Assembly (NCBI RefSeq): GCF_900113135.1
Contig: NZ_FOOH01000002.1
Span: forward strand, 216,064 to 280,063
Origin: Salegentibacter agarivorans
GTDB lineage: Bacteria; Bacteroidota; Bacteroidia; Flavobacteriales; Flavobacteriaceae
DNA length: 64,000 bases
Reading direction: 5' to 3'
The position numbers and the translations under genes were made by a program. The notes under the pieces are model-generated. The model was not told the DNA's origin. It saw nothing but the letters and a program-made list of their open reading frames with translations, and did no database searches. This document shows positions 17,289 to 27,299 of the stretch, piece after piece (positions within the stretch are counted from its first letter, which is position 1; the number at the start of each line of letters is the position of its first letter).

Positions 17289-20018
17289 TTGCAAACAAAC
17301 ATACCTAATATACTTTTTCGCTGTATTTTTATACTGCTTCCTATCGTTTGTCTAAACGCACAGGAAATAGGGAATAATCAGGAAATAGATATTGAAGCCC
17401 GGGAACGAGATTCGCTGGTTACTGTGGGCGATTCCTTACCACTTACCGAAACCATAAGGCTAACCGATAGTATTGTGGGAGATTCGTTGCAAACTCCGCA
17501 ACGGGGCAACCAATTAATTACTGATGCGGTAAAGTACCAGGCTAAAGATTATATGCGTATTAGCCAGAAAGAGAATCGCATGTATCTCTATAATGAAGCA
17601 CAAATTATTTATGGAGATATGCAGATAAATGCCGGGCTTATAATAATGGACAATGAAAAAAATGAAGTCTATGCCTACGGAATTCCCGATTCTACCGGTG
17701 CATATTCTCAAAAACCGGTTTTTGTACAGGGAAATCAAACCGTAGAGCCAGATTCTATTCGGTTTAATTTTGATACTGAAAGAGCACTGGTTTATAATTC
17801 CAGGACACAACAAGCCAATTTTAATGTAAGAGGTGAAGTTACCAAACGTGAAAACGATTCGGTGTATTTTATGCAAAATGTGCGCTTTACCACAGATGAC
17901 GATTTAGATAATCCCGATTATTATTTCTATGCGAGAAAAATAAAATTTGTTCCAGATAAAAAGATCGTGGCAGGTTTTGTTAATATGTACCTGGCAGATG
18001 TACCTACACCGTTGGGGCTTCCCTTTGGATATTTTCCTTTAACCGAAGAAGAAACTTCAGGATTCATTATCCCCAGTTTTGGGGATAGCCGTCGTGGTTA
18101 TTTTCTGCAAAACGGAGGTTATTATTTTGCGATTAGCGATTATGTAGATTTACTAACTTTAGGCGATTATTATACCAATGGAAGTTATGCTGTACGCCTG
18201 GAAAGTAATTATGCCAAGCGTTATAATTACCGCGGTAACGTAAGAATACGGTACGAAAACCTATTTCAAAGTGAACGAGGATTCCCAGATTTTGCTGAGC
18301 AATCTGTCTATAATATTCAATGGTCCCATAACCAGGATGCCAAGGCAAATCCTAATTCCAGGTTTAGTGCCTCGGTAAACTTAGGGAGTAGTACTTATTA
18401 TCAGAATTCTGTAAATCAAATGAATACAGGAAACTTCTTAACAAACACTTTAAGTTCTTCGGTTTCGTATAGTAAAACCTTTCCCGGTGAACCTCAGATT
18501 AATTTAAGCCTTGCAGCAAGGCATCAACAAAATACAAGGACGCAAACTATAAATATGAGTTTGCCAACTTTACAGGCGAGTATGACGCGTATTTATCCTT
18601 TTGCTCCAAAAACCGGCGCAAAAAAAGGATTGATAGAAAATATAAATTTTCAGTATAACGTAAGGGCCGAGAATCAAATTAGAACAACAGATTCTTTGTT
18701 TTTTAAACCCGAAATGTTCCAGGATGCCAATTATGGCGCACAGCATTCTATTCCGGTTACCACAAACTTTAAGCTTTTCAATTATCTAAGTGTTAGTGCT
18801 AATGCTAATTACGAAGAAAGTTGGGTTTTCAAAACCTTCGAACAATCTTACGATGAGTTTAATAACGAGGTGGTAATTGATACTATAAACGGGTTTGATT
18901 CTTACAGAACCTATAATTTTGGAGCCAGTATTGGTACCACCTTATATGGATTAAAGAATTTTGGAAAGGACAAAAAAATCCAGGCTATTAGGCATGTGAT
19001 GCGACCCTCGATTAGTTATAATGTAAACCCCGCTTTTGACCAGTATTACGATACATATGAGCGTATTGATCCTGCAAACCCTATTGAAACCAATATGGTA
19101 GATTATTCCCGGTTTAATGGGACATTATATGGAGCACCGGGAAACAGGTTTTCAAGTTCGCTGGGGCTTAGTTTAAGCAATACCCTGGAAGCCAAAGTGC
19201 GTTCTAAAGACAGTACCGCTACCGAACCCGAGAAGATCACACTACTTAATAATTTTAGTATGAGTACGGCATATAACCTTGCCGGGGAAGATGGCCAACC
19301 AAAGCTGTCTCCCATTGCTCTTAGAGGTAGTATTCCCATAGTTCGCGATAAATTGGATATTAATGTTGCCGGTAATATGGATATTTATGCTTTAGATAAT
19401 AATAACCGAAGAACCGATAAACTAAATATAAATAACGGTGGTAGTTTATTTAGGTTTACCAACGCCAATGTAAGCTTTGGCTATGCTTTCTCCAGTAAAG
19501 ATTTTGAAGACGAGGGCGAAGACGAAAGTGAAGATGAAATAGATAACGATACTTATCGCGGTGGCGGAAGACGTGATGACCTTTTTGGAAAAGGATCTGA
19601 TTTAGAAGGAAAGTTCTACGATGAAGAAGAAGACCCATTTGCAGATGAAGATCGTGAAGAAAGAACCGATAACTGGTATAATTATAAAATCCCATGGGAT
19701 TTACGGCTCTCTTATACCATGACGTACAATAATACGGCTCGTCAAAATGAAATTACCTCCCACTCTATAATGTTTTCGGGAGATGTGGAACTTTCGCCAA
19801 AATGGGTAGTTGGAGCTTCCTCGGGTTACGATTTAAAAGAGTTAGGCTTTACTTATACCCAATTAAGATTTCAGCGTGATTTAAATACCTGGCGATTAAG
19901 TTTTAACTGGGTGCCTTTTAGTGAGCGTAGATCCTGGTATTTCTTTATCGGGATAAAATCGTCTATCTTAAGTGATATTAAATACGATAAACGAAACGAA
20001 CCAGACCGAAGTTTATAA
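17289..20018 (+). CDS. lptD: LPS-assembly protein LptD
   Basis: This 909-residue outer-membrane protein has a signal peptide (about residues 1-24). An OstA/LptA-like beta-jellyroll follows (ADVPTPLGLPFGYFPLTEE near 240, typical of Bacteroidetes LptD), then a large barrel to the end. LptD inserts lipopolysaccharide into the outer leaflet. The only start giving the signal peptide is TTG at 17289. An acidic low-complexity insert at about residues 738-792, rich in Glu and Asp with a GGGRRDD break, is unusual and probably a surface loop. ridA follows after 17 bp. Confidence 0.88.
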   Translation: MQTNIPNILFRCIFILLPIVCLNAQEIGNNQEIDIEARERDSLVTVGDSLPLTETIRLTDSIVGDSLQTPQRGNQLITDAVKYQAKDYMRISQKENRMYLYNEAQIIYGDMQINAGLIIMDNEKNEVYAYGIPDSTGAYSQKPVFVQGNQTVEPDSIRFNFDTERALVYNSRTQQANFNVRGEVTKRENDSVYFMQNVRFTTDDDLDNPDYYFYARKIKFVPDKKIVAGFVNMYLADVPTPLGLPFGYFPLTEEETSGFIIPSFGDSRRGYFLQNGGYYFAISDYVDLLTLGDYYTNGSYAVRLESNYAKRYNYRGNVRIRYENLFQSERGFPDFAEQSVYNIQWSHNQDAKANPNSRFSASVNLGSSTYYQNSVNQMNTGNFLTNTLSSSVSYSKTFPGEPQINLSLAARHQQNTRTQTINMSLPTLQASMTRIYPFAPKTGAKKGLIENINFQYNVRAENQIRTTDSLFFKPEMFQDANYGAQHSIPVTTNFKLFNYLSVSANANYEESWVFKTFEQSYDEFNNEVVIDTINGFDSYRTYNFGASIGTTLYGLKNFGKDKKIQAIRHVMRPSISYNVNPAFDQYYDTYERIDPANPIETNMVDYSRFNGTLYGAPGNRFSSSLGLSLSNTLEAKVRSKDSTATEPEKITLLNNFSMSTAYNLAGEDGQPKLSPIALRGSIPIVRDKLDINVAGNMDIYALDNNNRRTDKLNINNGGSLFRFTNANVSFGYAFSSKDFEDEGEDESEDEIDNDTYRGGGRRDDLFGKGSDLEGKFYDEEEDPFADEDREERTDNWYNYKIPWDLRLSYTMTYNNTARQNEITSHSIMFSGDVELSPKWVVGASSGYDLKELGFTYTQLRFQRDLNTWRLSFNWVPFSERRSWYFFIGIKSSILSDIKYDKRNEPDRSL

Positions 20019-20035
20019 AATTTAAAAGTTTAAAA

Positions 20036-20422
20036 ATGATGAAAAAAATAATTAAAACCGACAAAGCTCCGGCTCCAATTGGGCCTTATAACCAGGCAGT
20101 TTTAACCGGAAATATGCTTTATATTTCTGGTCAAATAGCGCTTAATCCAGAAACTAACGAACTGGAAACAGGCGAACTTAAAAAAGAAACTACCAGGGTA
20201 ATGCAAAACTTAAAGGCAATTTTAGCTGAAGCCGGGATGAATTTTGAAAATGTAATAAAAACTTCAATTTTTATAAGCGATATGAATAATTTCGCTAAAA
20301 TCAACGAGGTTTATGGATCTTATTTTAATGCAGAAACTGCTCCTGCAAGAGAAACGGTAGAAGTTGCAAACCTCCCTAAATTTGTAAATGTAGAGATTAG
20401 CGCAATTGCGGTAAAAGATTAA
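20036..20422 (+). CDS. ridA: RidA enamine/imine deaminase
   Basis: RidA hydrolyses reactive 2-aminoacrylate and related imines formed by PLP enzymes. The family marks are visible: DKAPAPIGPYNQAV at the start, YISGQIALNPETNEL, and the arginine-containing PARETVEVANLP followed by VNVEISAIAV. The 128-residue length is standard. Two consecutive ATG codons open the gene, and the second (20039) is equally possible. It is co-directional with lptD, 17 bp downstream. Its TAA overlaps the stop of the convergent gene in a shared TTAA. Confidence 0.93.
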   Translation: MMKKIIKTDKAPAPIGPYNQAVLTGNMLYISGQIALNPETNELETGELKKETTRVMQNLKAILAEAGMNFENVIKTSIFISDMNNFAKINEVYGSYFNAETAPARETVEVANLPKFVNVEISAIAVKD

Positions 20423-21309
20423 TAATTGCTAAAAAGATAAGCTTCACGCTCAAAATAATTGGAATAATAGCCTTCAAACGATTTTTGGTCTTTTCCAAAA
20501 TGCTCCATTTTATATAAACCGGCAAAAACGAAAATATTAAAATCGTAATGAAAGATTTTATCCATTTTCCGGAAGAAGCCAGAGCCTTTTTTGAATTCTT
20601 TCAATGGTTTATTTGCATAAGCGTTTAGTACATTAAAATCGTGATACTGGAACACGTGAATTAATTCGTGGGCAACGGTATTATAATTGAATCCGCCGGC
20701 TTCAGGATTTAGTAATATTGCCGTGCTTATGGCTCTGCCAAGGTAATAATCGTTATTATCTTCATAGCCAAAAGTATTATTGCCTGAGAAAACAAATTCT
20801 CCAACTCTTAGGCTTAATTCAGCTTCAAATTTATTCTGAACCGCGGTATAAGCAGTAAGAAGAAAAGAAACCGGTTGTATCCTGTATTTAAGATGAAAAC
20901 GGTCTTTAGTGTGAAATTCAATTCGGTTAAAGCCAATATTCAGGTTCCATTGTTCCCAGAAATTTCTATTAGAAGCGGCATTCTCTATTATTGAAGTTCC
21001 TGCAGAGTTCATAAACTTTGCCGGCCAGCCATAAGTAAGGTTTTTTTGGTTAGAAATTCTTCCGGCAATAACTTTACTTTCATAAACCAGGTAGCCGCCG
21101 AGTGCACCCTGTGCCATTCCTTTAACCAGTACTTTTCCGAACTTTTCCTGCGGTTCTTTATTAATTACAGCACCAATTCCACTAAAAACCGTCCCTATTC
21201 CTATATTAAAAATAGCCGCTTCAGTTTGGTTGCTCTGTGACCGTGCCTGGGAGGTTGAGATCAATAAAACAATAATTAAAAATAGAAGAAAGCGGGGTGA
21301 AAATTTCAA
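20419..21309 (-). CDS. Exported protein with HExxH motif, unknown function
   Basis: This is a 296-residue protein with a clear signal peptide (residues 1-24, ending QARSQ). I do not recognise a named family. The stretch VAHELIHVFQYHDFN near residue 215 contains HELIH, the zincin HExxH zinc site, so a metalloprotease-like fold is possible; no third ligand could be fixed. An internal GIGTVFSGIGAVIN segment and a GGY-rich stretch resemble a membrane-associated region. It is 16 bp downstream of mgsA, in the same direction as pfkA-mgsA, so co-transcription is likely. Confidence 0.75.
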   Translation of the reverse strand: MKFSPRFLLFLIIVLLISTSQARSQSNQTEAAIFNIGIGTVFSGIGAVINKEPQEKFGKVLVKGMAQGALGGYLVYESKVIAGRISNQKNLTYGWPAKFMNSAGTSIIENAASNRNFWEQWNLNIGFNRIEFHTKDRFHLKYRIQPVSFLLTAYTAVQNKFEAELSLRVGEFVFSGNNTFGYEDNNDYYLGRAISTAILLNPEAGGFNYNTVAHELIHVFQYHDFNVLNAYANKPLKEFKKGSGFFRKMDKIFHYDFNIFVFAGLYKMEHFGKDQKSFEGYYSNYFEREAYLFSNY

Positions 21310-21325
21310 TTAAATAAATTAGATT

Positions 21326-21691
21326 TTAGAAAGCCTGCATTAATAAACGGGCACTGGCGGGATTTGTAGCCAGGGGAATATCGTGTACATCGCACAAACG
21401 CATTAACATAAAAATATCGGGTTCATGTGGGTGCTTGTCCAGCGGGTCTCTAAAGAAGATTACCATATCTACTTTACCTTCGGCAATACGGGAGGCTATT
21501 TGCGCATCTCCACCTAAGGGGCCTGATAGTAGTTTTTCAACCTCAAAACCGGCAGATTCTGTTTTTGCGCCCGTAGTTCCCGTAGCAATTAAGGTAATAT
21601 TTTTAGCCTGAAGGGCTTCTCTATGGTTATTTAAAAACTGAACCATCTCAGCCTTTTTCCCGTTGTGGGCAATGATTGCAACTGTTTTCAT
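21326..21691 (-). CDS. mgsA: Methylglyoxal synthase
   Basis: MgsA converts dihydroxyacetone phosphate to methylglyoxal and phosphate. The sequence shows the family's IAHNGKKAEM, IATGTTGA, GPLGGDAQIA and FFRDPLDKHPHEPDI, the last carrying the catalytic Asp and phosphate ligands. At 121 residues it is shorter than E. coli MgsA (152) but complete for the core fold. It is 3 bp downstream of pfkA, pairing two enzymes at the triose-phosphate branch of glycolysis. Confidence 0.93.
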   Translation of the reverse strand: MKTVAIIAHNGKKAEMVQFLNNHREALQAKNITLIATGTTGAKTESAGFEVEKLLSGPLGGDAQIASRIAEGKVDMVIFFRDPLDKHPHEPDIFMLMRLCDVHDIPLATNPASARLLMQAF

Positions 21692-21694
21692 AAA

Positions 21695-22681
21695 TTAGAC
21701 AGATAAAATATCAGAAATGCGAAGTAATTCCTTATTAATTGTAGGTTTTGATTTTAATGCATTTACCAGTTCTATAGATTTTATTTCATTATTCATCATT
21801 CCAACCATAATATCCTGCTGACCGTCCAGGGCAAGTTCTACTGCTTTCACGCATAATCTACTGGCCAAAACACGATCAAAACAAGTTGGACTTCCACCTC
21901 GTTGAATATGCCCTAAAACGGTAACTTTTGCATCGTAATAAGGTAAATTGTCTTTTACGTAAGCTGCCAGCTCAAATACATTTTTACCAATTTTGTCACC
22001 TTCAGAAACAATAACTATACTTGATGTTTTTCCAGATCTACGGCTGCGCTCCAGGGAGTTTAGCAAACGATCTAAACCAAGATCTTCTTCTGGAATTAAA
22101 ATTTCTTCTGCTCCTGCTCCAATTCCACTGTTTAGCGCAATAAATCCCGCGTCTCTACCCATTACTTCTACAAAGAATAATCTATTATGGGAACTGGCAG
22201 TATCGCGAATTTTATCTACAGCATCTATAACTGTATTTAAAGCCGTATCGTAACCTATGGTATAATGGGTTCCAAAAATATCGTTATCTATAGTTCCCGG
22301 CACGCCAATTACAGGGATATTATGTTCTTCACTAAAAACTTTTCCACCTCTAAAGGTCCCGTCACCACCAATAAGAATCATTGCATCTATATTAGCTTTT
22401 TTAAGATTGGCCGCGGCTTTCACCCTACCTTCTTCAGTAAGAAATTCTTTAGACCGGGCCGATTTTAGGATAGTTCCGCCTAAATTGATAATATTTCTAA
22501 CGCTACGTGCATTAAGCTCTATATAATCGTTTTCTATCATTCCCTGGAAGCCTCTCATAAACCCGAGACATTCAACACGATAATAAGAACTTGCCCTTGC
22601 CACAGCTCTTATTGCAGCGTTCATTCCGGGGGAATCTCCGCCGGAGGTCATTACTCCTATTCGTTTAATTCTTTTTGTCAT
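21695..22681 (-). CDS. pfkA: ATP-dependent 6-phosphofructokinase
   Basis: This 328-residue PFK-A phosphorylates fructose-6-phosphate to the 1,6-bisphosphate. Visible motifs are GGDSPGMNAAIRAVAR (ATP site), GGDGTFRGG, PGTIDNDIFGTHYTIG (catalytic Asp) and EVMGRDAGF with QRGGSPTCFDRVLA at the end. Asp and Gly at the GGDGT site, not the PPi-type GGDDT pattern, favour ATP as donor. It is cytoplasmic and forms an operon with mgsA. Confidence 0.95.
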   Translation of the reverse strand: MTKRIKRIGVMTSGGDSPGMNAAIRAVARASSYYRVECLGFMRGFQGMIENDYIELNARSVRNIINLGGTILKSARSKEFLTEEGRVKAAANLKKANIDAMILIGGDGTFRGGKVFSEEHNIPVIGVPGTIDNDIFGTHYTIGYDTALNTVIDAVDKIRDTASSHNRLFFVEVMGRDAGFIALNSGIGAGAEEILIPEEDLGLDRLLNSLERSRRSGKTSSIVIVSEGDKIGKNVFELAAYVKDNLPYYDAKVTVLGHIQRGGSPTCFDRVLASRLCVKAVELALDGQQDIMVGMMNNEIKSIELVNALKSKPTINKELLRISDILSV

Positions 22682-22802
22682 ACTTTAAAATTCTTGCCTA
22701 AAATTACAAACTCAGAAGCTACCTGAAAAGAAAAAAGAATAAGTTTTACCCAATATTCGAGATTTGAATATTCTTAATTGATTTGCTTAATATTCCTGAT
22801 TT

Positions 22803-25800
22803 TTAATTTTCATCTGGAAAACGAATATAATCAGGAGACTGGGGACGCGTTGCAGGCTCTTCTTGCTCGGTTTCGCTATTTAAAGATTGAATTTCGGTAT
22901 TTGCAATTTTTCTAATCAATTCTTTGAAGGTGTCAAAATCTACCGAATAAGACAACCCAATTCCCTGTGTGAAGCCTATTTCTTCCCCTATAAACTGAAT
23001 ATTATTTTCCCGATTAAAAACCTTTGCTCTTAAGCTTCCGTCTTCGTTTAAAAGAAAATCTATCTCCAGATCGCCTACAATAATAGATTCGGTAACCCCT
23101 CCAATGGGCACACCTACCTGGCCATTAATAATTACCCGGTCGTTAATTTGGGTAGAAAGTGTTAATCCAAACCGGTCTACGGTTTGTTGGTCTGGCGTGC
23201 GATCTCCCTGTACATAATTAACGCCAACCTGAAATTTACCATCATCTCCCGCAAAAATATCGTTCACTATACTCGAAGCCCTTTCAGCCAAAGTTCCTGT
23301 AATTGCATTTTGCCTTAATCCGAATTCACTATAGAAAGCTCCCTGGGTTACCAGGAATAACGCTTGTAGCTCTTTACTGGAACGGTCGTCCATTCTATAT
23401 TCTAACTCAGATCTAACCACAGAGCTGGCGTTTGGAAAAGCAATATCAAAAGTAATATCGGGTTGTTCTATTTCTCCCTGCAAATTTATAACTACTTCCA
23501 CCGGAATTTTTCTGTTAATTGAAGGATTTTCAAGTAAAACTGCTGGGTTTGCGTTTAAGGAATAAATTGCACTCACATCAAGTTGAGCATCGGTAGGATC
23601 TCCATTCCAATTGATACTTCCGCCAGATTCTACATTAAAAACTTTTTGAACCAGCCCCGCATACTTAAAATTATAAACTCCTTCATATACTACGAAATCA
23701 CCCCACATATTAAATTTTCCGTTAGTATTTATCTCCAAAAGTAAGTTTCCTGAACCACGGCCTTTCAATGTACTTCCACTGGTTTGGTCTACTACTACTT
23801 CTACTTCAGCATCATTGGTAACATCAAGATCAAATATAAGTTCCAGGCCAGTGACTTCAGGCAGCTCAATAGATTCACCGGCTTCACGGGCAGCTTTTTC
23901 TTCTGGACTTAAAAAATGAATGTACGAGTTATCTCCTACTGATTCTGTATCACTTAACGGAATTTTAAAAACCGTTCCGCGCTCGGTTGTGGCGGTAACA
24001 TCTATAACCAATTGATCTGTAGGGCCGGCTATACTTGCGTCTCCACTTATAAAAGCTGTTCCGTAATACAGGGCGTCCTCATCACCTTCGGTATCTAAAA
24101 CCAAAAGCCTGTCTGTATCAATATTTAGATCTAAATCCCATTCCTTGAAATTTTTATGCCCAATACTTCCATTAAGGGTTCCGGTGGTTTTGTATTTAGT
24201 ATCTTCAATTTCAACATCATCAAATACAAACTCCTGCTGGGTTAAATTAACTATTGCTTCATCTTTAAAATCCAGATCTATATTAAGATATGGAACCCGT
24301 AAACCTGCATTTTCAAGACTTATTTCTCCTGAAAAATCGGGATTTTTGTAATTTCCCGAAACCTGGGCATTTCCTGAGGCACCACCCCTAATATTACTAA
24401 GTACTTCACCTCCCAAAGAACTAAATGCAGCAAGATTTAATTCGTCTAAATCTACATCCATTTCTATGGTGGGTTCACTCCCACTCACATTTATACTTCC
24501 TATGGCATTTAAAGATTCATTGCCATTTTTACGTAAATTGGCATTTATATTATAATTGGTGAGATTTTCATTTCCTTCTACATCCAGTACCAAATTACCC
24601 AGTAAATTGTCGTTAATATTTAAAGAATCTACCTTAAGATTTGTATTGGGATAATAAGCCCCGTTTTCCTGAAGTAAATCGAATTTTCCATTTAGCGTTC
24701 CGGCAAGGTCCAGGCTATCTATATGGGGAGTGATTTTGCCAATATCTACATTATCAAATTCCATTTTAAAATCTTTATACGTAGAATCTCTCATAACGCC
24801 GCTAAGCCTTATTTCTTCATTTTTATGATTCATCACCAAAGAATCTATCGCAAAATCTTTAAAATCTAGGTCAAAAACTATTTTATTGCTTTTATTGCTT
24901 TCCTCATTTATATACCACGTATTATTTTTAAAAGTAAGATCTGACCGCTGTATCCCAACAACCGATTTATTTTCTTCGTTAATAGTATGAAAAAGGTTAA
25001 GGTTAAAAAAATCTTCATTGTTTTTGCCACCCTGAAATTCAGATCTTATAAAAAGCGTATCGCGCTGAGTTACGTTAATAAAGCTGAATTCAGAAAAATT
25101 ATAAAAATTTGTAGAAACGCTATCGGCTTCAAAATAGGTATTATAAATAGGGTTGGTATTATCTACGTTTAGATTTACGGTCTCCATCATATTCCCGAAA
25201 ATATCTATTCTGGGAGAACGGAAATTCACTTTAAATTCAGATTCATCTGAAGCTAAGTGACCACGAATAAATGTATTTGGTGCAAGATTAATTTCGGGGT
25301 AAAAAACTTCTATAATCTTATTATAAATATCAAAATCGAATTCAAGGTATTGATTATTGGTAATGGTTCTGGGTTGATAATTGGTATAAATACTTCCCAG
25401 CGAATTCTCAATTAAAGGTCTTATTTCTGAAAGATTGAAATCTCCAATAATTTCACCGCTTATCACATCGGGAGAGTTTATACTTAAAGTTCTTTCCCTG
25501 CCTTCAAAACTGGAAGTTATGCTGAAATCATCAAAAAAGTAAAGATCATTTTGATTTTGGTAGGAAGTGTTAAGCAGCAAAATTTCACCAAAAGCATCGT
25601 CTATACTGGTGCCTTTCATATTCATAATCACGTCTCCTTTAAAAATAGAAAGGGTATCGCGAGACACAAAATTTAGGGCATTAAGATCGGCATAACCAAC
25701 AGAAGCTTCAAAATCGTAGTTATTTATATCTTCAGAAAGGTCGGCCAAACCATTAAATTCCATTTTTAAATTAGGATCGCTGGCCATTAATAAACCATTA

Positions 25801-27206
25801 AAAACCGGATTTCTAAGATTCCCAATAACCCGTATGCCCTGGTAGGTATACCCGTTAAATTGCAATTTAGAAATTTGTCCTTTTAATTCGGCATCCAGCG
25901 ATTCAGCATCAAATCCGCTACCATCTATATCCAGGTTAAAGCTGGTTTTTCCCAGGCTTGAATTATTAGCGAGTTTACCAATGTTTACATCTTCAAAAAT
26001 TAGTTTACCCTGGTAGGTTACTTCTCTCGGGTTATCAAAACCACGTAAAATTAGATCTGCTTCAGCCGAGCCTAATTGCGTATTTATAATTACATCTGCA
26101 TCTAAATTTGAACCGGTAACAATAGCATCACCACGCATTCTTAAATTACCAAAATCCCGAAGATTTTCGGGAAGTTTTCCCTGAAGATCACCCGGCAATA
26201 AATTCACCAGGTCGTAATAATTAGTAGTAAAATCACTAAAATCTCCTGTTAATTTAAAATTTTCACCTCCGCGAGAAAATGCTCCTTCAACATTAACTTC
26301 TCCCTCAATCCTGCTACGATCCATCCCGGTTAATTGCAAATTGGGAAGAACAAAATCGTTTAACGTTCCATCAATATCGGTAGTTAATTGCATTATTTGG
26401 TCATCTCCAAAACTTGAATAAAAAGCCTGAAGATCGGTACTGGAAATAATACTTTCAGTAAAAGTTCCTGTTACTTCAACTTTATTAACAAAATCAGAGA
26501 AATACTCGGTTTCATAATTAAATTCCAGGTTTGCTTTTACAAAAGACTGGGGAGTTTGAATCCTGAGATTATCAAAAACCATTTTTTGCGGACTATAGAA
26601 AAAATTCGTGCTTAGGTTATCTACCCTTAAGCCACGCTTTTCGTAACCCTTAAGTCCTTCAATATCAACATTAATTTCTGGCCCCTTAATTTTTAAATCT
26701 GTGGCATAAATATTTAAATCGTCCAGAACTACGAATTCCGGGTTTTCACTATCTTCATTTATAAAACTGTAAGAACCGTTATTAATCTCTACCCTATCTA
26801 CCAGAAGTTCAAATTGTGTAGAATTGCCAGAGGGTTTAGTGCTTAATTGCTGAATAAAATAAGCAAGATTATCCCTGTCTTCGCCTTTATATTTTTTCAT
26901 ATTTAGTTCTAAACCTTCTAAATAGGTTTTTCCTAAATGTGGGTTATTGCTAAAGAGGTTTGAAATTCCTAATAGTGAAGTACGTAATTCTTTAGAAAAA
27001 ATTAAGGTATCTTTATGATGATCTTCAATGTAAACTCCATTAATTTTCACCCGGCCAAAATACGTGAGACTAACACGGTCTACAGAAATATTTACCTGGT
27101 TATTTTCGTTAATTGAAGTAGTAATGCGGTTTGCAATACCGGTTTGGACGGCAGGAATGGAGAATACGATCAAAATTATGACAAAAAGTAAAACCAGCGC
27201 AACCAC
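22803..27206 (-). CDS. tamB: TamB/YtfN-family translocation-assembly protein
   Basis: This very long (1,467-residue) inner-membrane-anchored periplasmic protein has one N-terminal helix (VALVLLFVIILIVF) followed by beta-helical AsmA/TamB-like repeats. A DUF490 C-terminal domain follows (GSINWNGDPTDAQLDVSAIY, VGVPIGGVTESIIVGDLEIDFLLNEDGSLRAKVFN). TamB-like proteins form lipid conduits between the membranes. The only canonical in-frame start is GTG at 27206. The codons just upstream read K-R-I-K-K-F-W-K-I-L-T-R-T before a stop, so the basic N-terminus may be translated from a non-canonical codon. It diverges from tsaD. Confidence 0.9.
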   Translation of the reverse strand: MVALVLLFVIILIVFSIPAVQTGIANRITTSINENNQVNISVDRVSLTYFGRVKINGVYIEDHHKDTLIFSKELRTSLLGISNLFSNNPHLGKTYLEGLELNMKKYKGEDRDNLAYFIQQLSTKPSGNSTQFELLVDRVEINNGSYSFINEDSENPEFVVLDDLNIYATDLKIKGPEINVDIEGLKGYEKRGLRVDNLSTNFFYSPQKMVFDNLRIQTPQSFVKANLEFNYETEYFSDFVNKVEVTGTFTESIISSTDLQAFYSSFGDDQIMQLTTDIDGTLNDFVLPNLQLTGMDRSRIEGEVNVEGAFSRGGENFKLTGDFSDFTTNYYDLVNLLPGDLQGKLPENLRDFGNLRMRGDAIVTGSNLDADVIINTQLGSAEADLILRGFDNPREVTYQGKLIFEDVNIGKLANNSSLGKTSFNLDIDGSGFDAESLDAELKGQISKLQFNGYTYQGIRVIGNLRNPVFNGLLMASDPNLKMEFNGLADLSEDINNYDFEASVGYADLNALNFVSRDTLSIFKGDVIMNMKGTSIDDAFGEILLLNTSYQNQNDLYFFDDFSITSSFEGRERTLSINSPDVISGEIIGDFNLSEIRPLIENSLGSIYTNYQPRTITNNQYLEFDFDIYNKIIEVFYPEINLAPNTFIRGHLASDESEFKVNFRSPRIDIFGNMMETVNLNVDNTNPIYNTYFEADSVSTNFYNFSEFSFINVTQRDTLFIRSEFQGGKNNEDFFNLNLFHTINEENKSVVGIQRSDLTFKNNTWYINEESNKSNKIVFDLDFKDFAIDSLVMNHKNEEIRLSGVMRDSTYKDFKMEFDNVDIGKITPHIDSLDLAGTLNGKFDLLQENGAYYPNTNLKVDSLNINDNLLGNLVLDVEGNENLTNYNINANLRKNGNESLNAIGSINVSGSEPTIEMDVDLDELNLAAFSSLGGEVLSNIRGGASGNAQVSGNYKNPDFSGEISLENAGLRVPYLNIDLDFKDEAIVNLTQQEFVFDDVEIEDTKYKTTGTLNGSIGHKNFKEWDLDLNIDTDRLLVLDTEGDEDALYYGTAFISGDASIAGPTDQLVIDVTATTERGTVFKIPLSDTESVGDNSYIHFLSPEEKAAREAGESIELPEVTGLELIFDLDVTNDAEVEVVVDQTSGSTLKGRGSGNLLLEINTNGKFNMWGDFVVYEGVYNFKYAGLVQKVFNVESGGSINWNGDPTDAQLDVSAIYSLNANPAVLLENPSINRKIPVEVVINLQGEIEQPDITFDIAFPNASSVVRSELEYRMDDRSSKELQALFLVTQGAFYSEFGLRQNAITGTLAERASSIVNDIFAGDDGKFQVGVNYVQGDRTPDQQTVDRFGLTLSTQINDRVIINGQVGVPIGGVTESIIVGDLEIDFLLNEDGSLRAKVFNRENNIQFIGEEIGFTQGIGLSYSVDFDTFKELIRKIANTEIQSLNSETEQEEPATRPQSPDYIRFPDEN

Positions 27207-27233
27207 TGTTCTAGTTAATATTTTCCAGAATTT

Positions 27234-27261
27234 TTTGATACGCTTTTATATTTTAACTTTG
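27234..27261 (+). promoter_or_regulatory. Candidate promoter of tsaD
   Basis: TTTG (27234-27237) and TAACTTTG (27254-27261) match the Bacteroidota -33 and -7 boxes, with a 16-bp spacer that is shorter than the usual 19-21. Transcription would start about 30 bases before the tsaD ATG at 27300. Confidence 0.45.
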
Positions 27262-27299
27262 TACACAATATTAACAATTTCTATGCCCCTTATTTCTTA

